A DNA stretch of 8,639 nucleotides from Halovenus sp. Its GTDB lineage: Archaea; Halobacteriota; Halobacteria; Halobacteriales; Haloarculaceae. Below, one piece after another: positions 5,902-8,639 of this stretch. The notes below the pieces were generated by a model that worked only from the letters and a program-made list of their open reading frames with translations, had not been told where the DNA came from and did no database searches. Every line of letters begins with the position of its first letter. The stretch's first letter is position 1. The translations under genes were made by a program, and so were the position numbers. The DNA is taken from contig JAQCNR010000162.1 in assembly GCA_028274925.1 (NCBI GenBank), positions 1 to 8,639 on the forward strand. Direction: 5' to 3'.

Positions 5902-5903
5902 CA

Positions 5904-7298
5904 CTACTCTAGCAGCGGACGGAGTAGGTCTTCGCCTGCGTCGAGCAGTTTCGAGACTCGCTCGTCGGACTGTGCTTCAGCGTAGACGCGGAGCTTTGGC
6001 TCTGTGCCAGACGGGCGAACGAGCAGCCAGCTATCGCCGCTGAGCGTGATTTTGAATCCGTCGACGGTCTGGATTCCAGCAACCCGCTCGCCAGCAACCG
6101 AGTCCGGAACGCGGCCGTCGAGTTCTTCGAGCACCGCGGTTTTCCGGTCGTCGGGACAGTCGAGACTCCGGCGATTCTGGATAATCTGGCCGTGGCGCTC
6201 GAACAGCGCGTCGATACGGTCGTCCAGCGAGCGCTCGACGTGGGCAGCCGCAAGCAGCAGCGCGAGCACAACGCCATCCTTGTTTGGGAGATGTCTCCCG
6301 ATACCGTAGCCGCCGCTTTCTTCGCCGCCAGCGAGCGCGCCGTGGCTCTCCATTGCCTCGGCAACCCACTTGAATCCGACTGCTGTCTCGTAGACCTCCT
6401 GGCCTGCCTCGTGAGCAACGCGGTCGACGAGACTGCTCGTCGACACTGTCCGGACGACCCCACCGGCGGTTTCGCTCTGGTCGAGCAAGTACTCGTACAG
6501 CACCGCCAGCAGCACGTTCGGGTCGAGAAAGCCCCGTTCGGGCGTGACGACAGCCAGACGGTCGGCGTCGCCGTCGTTGATGAAGCCGAGTGAAACCGCA
6601 CCGCTGTCGACCAGTTCGACCAGTTCGTCGGCGTACTCGGGCACTGGTTCCGGCGAGACACCGCCAAAGTTCGGGTCGCGCTGACAGCGCAGTCGGGTGA
6701 GGTCCGCGCCCGCGTCCGCAAGAATCGAATCGGTGACGCCGCGGCCGCTGCCGTGCATGGCGTCGTATCCGATACTGCGTCCACTCAGCTCTGCCTCGAC
6801 GAACGAGTGAGCGTGGTCGGCGTAGGCGTCGGTGAAATCTGTCTCGGTGAGCTCCCCGGCAGGGTTCTCAGGAAGACTCGTCGGGGCGAGACGGCGTTCG
6901 AGTTCGTCGGTCACGACAGGGAGTGCAGGCGTTCCCTCGCCGGTGATGTATTTCACACCGTTGTACTCGGGTGGGTTGTGCGAGGCTGTCACCATCAACC
7001 CGCCGGCGTGGGGCCCAGTTCGGACGGTCCAGGCAAGCACCGGTGTCGGGCAGTCACGAGCGCTGAGCGTCACTGGCCGGCCTGTGGCGGCGACGACTGC
7101 AGCAAGCTGCTCGGCAGCCTCACGGGAGCGGTCACGGGCGTCGTACCCGATTGCAACTGACCCTTCGGTTTCTCTCGCGTCCAGCAGTTCGACAACGGCG
7201 GCGCCGATGGCGCGGACTCGGGCCATCGTGAACGCGTCGCCAGCAGCGCGCCAGCCGTCGGTGCCGAACTCGATTGCGTCGCGGGGGGCGCTGTCCAT
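5904..7298 (-). CDS. phosphoglucomutase/phosphomannomutase family phosphohexomutase
   Basis: A 464-residue alpha-D-phosphohexomutase of normal length with all four domains. It shifts phosphate between C1 and C6 of a hexose through a phosphoserine and a bisphosphate intermediate. Visible elements are FGTDGWR (11-17), the catalytic serine S106 in TASHNP, the Mg-binding loop DGDADR (242-247), the sugar-recognition loop GGEESGG (324-330) and the phosphate-binding RPSGTEP (428-434). GEESGG favours glucose or mannose phosphates over glucosamine phosphate, but paralogues make exact substrate assignment unsafe. Likely roles are nucleotide-sugar supply for S-layer glycosylation or polysaccharide, or hexose-phosphate turnover. 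A TATA box centred about 27 bp before ATG 7298 supports this start and leaderless expression. It meets the GNAT gene tail to tail. Confidence 0.94.
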   Translation of the reverse strand: MDSAPRDAIEFGTDGWRAAGDAFTMARVRAIGAAVVELLDARETEGSVAIGYDARDRSREAAEQLAAVVAATGRPVTLSARDCPTPVLAWTVRTGPHAGGLMVTASHNPPEYNGVKYITGEGTPALPVVTDELERRLAPTSLPENPAGELTETDFTDAYADHAHSFVEAELSGRSIGYDAMHGSGRGVTDSILADAGADLTRLRCQRDPNFGGVSPEPVPEYADELVELVDSGAVSLGFINDGDADRLAVVTPERGFLDPNVLLAVLYEYLLDQSETAGGVVRTVSTSSLVDRVAHEAGQEVYETAVGFKWVAEAMESHGALAGGEESGGYGIGRHLPNKDGVVLALLLAAAHVERSLDDRIDALFERHGQIIQNRRSLDCPDDRKTAVLEELDGRVPDSVAGERVAGIQTVDGFKITLSGDSWLLVRPSGTEPKLRVYAEAQSDERVSKLLDAGEDLLRPLLE

Positions 7299-7320
7299 AC
7301 AGGTGTCTCCTCGCTCGGAT

Positions 7321-7330
7321 AGTATAAAAC
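7321..7330 (-). promoter_or_regulatory. TATA box of the phosphohexomutase gene
   Basis: The minus strand reads GTTTTATACT, with TTTATA centred 27 bp upstream of ATG 7298, the spacing of leaderless haloarchaeal promoters. A GAGGAG nearer the ATG resembles a Shine-Dalgarno site but would lie outside a leaderless transcript. Confidence 0.65.
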
Positions 7331-7363
7331 ACGGGCGAAAACAGGGCGGGCAAACAGTCCGCC
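7331..7363 (-). terminator. hairpin and T-rich tract after the small zinc-protein transcript
   Basis: On the minus strand GGCGG (7363-7359) pairs with CCGCC (7349-7345), followed by CTGTTTTCGCCCGTG and then the TATA box of the next gene. It would end the transcript of the small zinc protein just before phosphohexomutase transcription begins. Confidence 0.4.
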
Positions 7364-7449
7364 TATCGCCTGTCTCGCACCGTATCGCTCCCGTCCGCAG
7401 GAAACGGATCGTACCAGCCAGGTGGGGTCCGCGGGATCGATACGTTCAC
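7363..7449 (-). CDS. possible 28-codon ORF overlapping the small zinc-protein stop
   Basis: A GTG at 7449-7447 overlaps the TGA stop of the upstream gene in a GTGA arrangement typical of translational coupling. It would encode 28 residues, NVSIPRTPPGWYDPFPAD then a charged SDTVRDRR end. Its TAG stop falls at the first bases of the terminator-like hairpin, so the ORF would neatly fill the transcript tail. I recognise no family, it is very short, and such overlaps arise by chance. Confidence 0.2.
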   Translation of the reverse strand: MNVSIPRTPPGWYDPFPADGSDTVRDRR

Positions 7450-7604
7450 ACTTCGCGAGCGCGCTCTCGTGCCGCCTCGGCGATTCCAGCGTTCGCCGAG
7501 CAACTCGGGCATGCTCGGATGCGGCCGTATTCGTCCGCAAATACTCGAGCAAACCGGTCTGAGACATGCGCGTCGCAATGATCACACTGTGGCATCGTAT
7601 TCAT
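7446..7604 (-). CDS. very small four-cysteine zinc-finger protein
   Basis: A 52-residue protein from ATG 7604 (49 from ATG 7595) with two CxxC knuckles, C7-x-x-C10 (QCDHCDAHV) and C32-x-x-C35 (ACPSCSANAG), about 22 residues apart. Between them lies SDRFARVFADEYGRIRA, and the tail is a charged helix. It strongly resembles a family of tiny haloarchaeal zinc proteins (of the kind catalogued as DUF7563) whose role is unknown; many haloarchaeal micro-proteins of this design are thought to be regulatory. ATG 7604 is preferred because CTTATGAG (minus strand, 7633-7626) lies about 26 bp upstream, giving a leaderless start. A longer in-frame version from 7655 would add a hydrophobic stretch lying within the promoter region and is unlikely. 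Confidence 0.8.
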   Translation of the reverse strand: MNTMPQCDHCDAHVSDRFARVFADEYGRIRACPSCSANAGIAEAARERAREV

Positions 7605-7620
7605 ACTGGCTTCCGCCAGT
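7605..7620. promoter_or_regulatory. ACTGGC-N4-GCCAGT palindrome at the small zinc-protein start
   Basis: A perfect 6-bp inverted repeat with a 4-nt spacer ends exactly at the base before ATG 7604 and lies just downstream of the TATA-like box. In DNA it could be an operator that blocks initiation. If transcription starts upstream it would be a leader hairpin. Function is inferred. Confidence 0.4.
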
Positions 7621-7625
7621 GCTAA

Positions 7626-7633
7626 CTCATAAG
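7626..7633 (-). promoter_or_regulatory. TATA-like box of the small zinc-protein gene
   Basis: CTTATGAG on the minus strand is centred about 26 bp upstream of ATG 7604, which supports that start and a leaderless transcript. Confidence 0.4.
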
Positions 7634-7656
7634 AGAGGTACACAAATAGGCACAAT

Positions 7657-7673
7657 ACCTTACTATGTTAGGT
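7657..7673. promoter_or_regulatory. ACCTnACnnnGTnAGGT dyad
   Basis: The 17-bp sequence ACCTTACTATGTTAGGT is symmetric at 12 of its 16 non-central positions. It lies about 25-45 bp upstream of the TATA-like box of the small zinc-protein gene, a plausible activator position. It shares its left arm with the hairpin/T9 structure, so the two readings compete. Confidence 0.3.
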
Positions 7674-7696
7674 CCACCCGAGTAAGGTTTTTTTTT
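7657..7696 (+). terminator. 8-bp inverted repeat followed by T9
   Basis: ACCTTACT (7657-7664) and AGTAAGGT (7681-7688) are perfect complements around a 16-nt loop, followed by nine T residues (7688-7696). On the plus strand this has the form of an intrinsic terminator. No plus-strand gene lies upstream until 5901, so what it would terminate is unclear. On the minus strand the hairpin lies just beyond larB and is followed by TATTGTGCCTATTTGTG, so it could also end larB transcripts. Confidence 0.45.
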
Positions 7697-7714
7697 ATCC
7701 AGCTTCCACCCGGT

Positions 7715-8500
7715 TCAGGAGCGAATCTGGTCGAACTGTCGAGCAATCAATCCGGCCTGCACACCGGCGGTGAACCCCGCGTCGATGTTGACGACGCTCA
7801 TCGCCGTACAGGACTGTAGCATTCCCGAGAGTGCTGCCTCGCCCTCACCGGCGTGGCCGTAGCCAGTCGAGATTGGGAGCCCAATAATCGGCACATCAAC
7901 GAGGCCAGCCAGCACGGTGGGGAGTGCACCCTCGCGTCCGGCCGCGACGATGAGTACGTCTTGCTCACGGAGCTGTGGTACCTGGTCGAGCGTCCGGTCC
8001 AGTGAGGCGACACCGATATCGTCGGTTCGGGAGACAGTCGCACCCATCTCTCGAAGAATCGTCTCTGCCTCGCCGGCGGGCATCGCGTCTGATGTGCCGG
8101 CGGTAACGACGCCGACAGTTGCGTTTAACTCTGGAGTCTCGAACTCGTCAGTCTTGAGGACGGCTGTCTGTGCACGGTCATTGACCGTCATTGCTATCTC
8201 GGCGTCCTCGGTATACCGGTCTTCGAGCGCCGCCGTTACCGTCGCGTCCGCCCGCGTGACAATTGCCCGGCCCGTCCCGGCGAGACTCGTCTCGACAAGT
8301 GTCTGGACCTCTGCGGGAGTCTTGCCAGCGGCCAGCACAGTTTCGGGGACGCCCGCTCGGTGTATTCTGGCGGTATCGAACCGGCCAGCGTCGCTGGTGA
8401 CGTACCCGCGGAGCTGTGCTTCAGCGGCCTCAGGAGTAATGTCGCCCGCGGCCACCGCGTCGAGCAGATCGCGCATATCGTGGGGAAGAACCCCGTCCAC
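7715..8500 (-). CDS. larB: LarB, pyridinium-3,5-biscarboxylate mononucleotide synthase
   Basis: LarB carboxylates nicotinic acid adenine dinucleotide at C5 and releases AMP, the first step to the nickel-pincer nucleotide cofactor of lactate racemase and related LarA-type enzymes. Numbered from GTG 8500 (261 residues), residues 36-66 show the family N-terminal pattern (AGRFDTARIHRAGVPETVLAAGK). Residues 128-261 are the PurE-like domain: GVVTAGTSD, DDIGVASLDR, AAGREGALPTV, ISTGYGH, QSCTAMSVVNIDAGF. E190 and C231 are 41 apart, matching the catalytic Glu180 and Cys221 that I recall for Lactiplantibacillus LarB. GTG 8500 opens the frame, but ATG 8476 gives the usual MRDLLDAVAAG start and is the likelier one. 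LarC, LarE and LarA are not in the window. No clear TATA box was found. Confidence 0.93.
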   Translation of the reverse strand: MDGVLPHDMRDLLDAVAAGDITPEAAEAQLRGYVTSDAGRFDTARIHRAGVPETVLAAGKTPAEVQTLVETSLAGTGRAIVTRADATVTAALEDRYTEDAEIAMTVNDRAQTAVLKTDEFETPELNATVGVVTAGTSDAMPAGEAETILREMGATVSRTDDIGVASLDRTLDQVPQLREQDVLIVAAGREGALPTVLAGLVDVPIIGLPISTGYGHAGEGEAALSGMLQSCTAMSVVNIDAGFTAGVQAGLIARQFDQIRS

Positions 8501-8592
8501 TCGGCCCTGTCGATTCGCTCACACCCCTCGTCGGCAGAAATCACCGGCGAAACAGGCCGCACAGGCGGCGAAACCGGAGAGAAACGGGAAAA

Positions 8593-8601
8593 CTTATAAA
8601 C
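8593..8601 (+). promoter_or_regulatory. TATA box of the gene at the right edge
   Basis: CTTATAAAC is centred 28 bp upstream of ATG 8625 and preceded by purine-rich CGGGAAAA as a likely BRE. This is the cleanest TATA box in the window and indicates a strong leaderless promoter. Confidence 0.7.
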
Positions 8602-8624
8602 TATCCTCGAAAAAGCTCGCCTGT

Positions 8625-8639
8625 ATGGCAGACCTAATC
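8625..8639 (+). CDS. start of a gene cut by the window edge (MADLI...)
   Basis: Only five codons are visible: M-A-D-L-I. The strong TATA box 28 bp upstream makes this a convincing leaderless start. The pentapeptide matches the beginning, as I remember it, of a widespread haloarchaeal DUF1931 (histone-fold-like) protein, but five residues cannot establish that. It is divergent from larB. Confidence 0.55.

Noticed and set aside
5902..5903. Two-base gap between the GNAT and phosphohexomutase stop codons as a sign of a special arrangement
   Set aside because: Tight tail-to-tail packing is common in compact archaeal genomes and needs no special explanation.
7305..7312. GAGGAG as a Shine-Dalgarno site for the phosphohexomutase
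   Set aside because: The TATA box centred 27 bp before the ATG places transcription start at the ATG, so this sequence would not be in the mRNA.
6832..7581. Plus-strand 249-codon frame opposite the phosphohexomutase and micro zinc genes
   Set aside because: Ser/Arg/Ala-rich shadow with no domain; it spans two real genes and a promoter on the minus strand.

Overview
The window looks like chromosome from a haloarchaeon (class Halobacteria). The proteins are strongly acidic and the DNA is GC-rich. Several genes have a TATA-like box about 27 bp before the start codon with no room for a leader, as in leaderless haloarchaeal transcripts. One gene encodes a SAMP2-type ubiquitin-like modifier. I cannot name the genus from sequence alone.

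Layout. Positions 1-356 hold a tRNA-Glu(UUC) gene on the minus strand, followed downstream of its 3' end by two extra copies of that 3' end. This is the usual scar of tRNA-targeting integrative elements. Next is an exported SIMPL-domain protein (464-1255, +). It converges on a fused 3-hydroxyacyl-CoA dehydrogenase/enoyl-CoA hydratase (1277-3247, -), which is divergent from an acyl-CoA dehydrogenase (3472-4632, +). Together these two proteins cover three consecutive steps of fatty-acid beta-oxidation (acyl-CoA to 3-ketoacyl-CoA). Both start codons are preceded by a similar TACAA/TTGTA near-palindrome that could be a shared operator. The 4633-4874 gap carries a likely terminator, a TATA-like box, two hairpins and a second terminator, so it may encode a small RNA.

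A zinc-ribbon protein of unknown function (4875-5237, -) is divergent from a SAMP2-like modifier (5320-5523, +). The modifier's stop codon directly abuts the start of a GNAT acetyltransferase (5524-5901, +). These meet, with a 2-bp gap, a phosphoglucomutase/phosphomannomutase (5904-7298, -). Upstream of that lie a tiny four-cysteine zinc protein (7446-7604, -) and possibly a 28-codon ORF overlapping its stop. The 110-bp region at 7605-7714 is rich in dyads and ends in a hairpin plus T9. LarB, the first enzyme of nickel-pincer cofactor synthesis, follows (7715-8476/8500, -). It is divergent from a gene whose first five codons (MADLI) close the window behind a clear TATA box.

No complete new system such as a defence island or CRISPR array is visible. 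The least explained material is the tRNA-derived repeat cluster, the divergent beta-oxidation promoter, the modifier/acetyltransferase pair, the possible RNA at 4695-4860 and the dyad cluster before larB.
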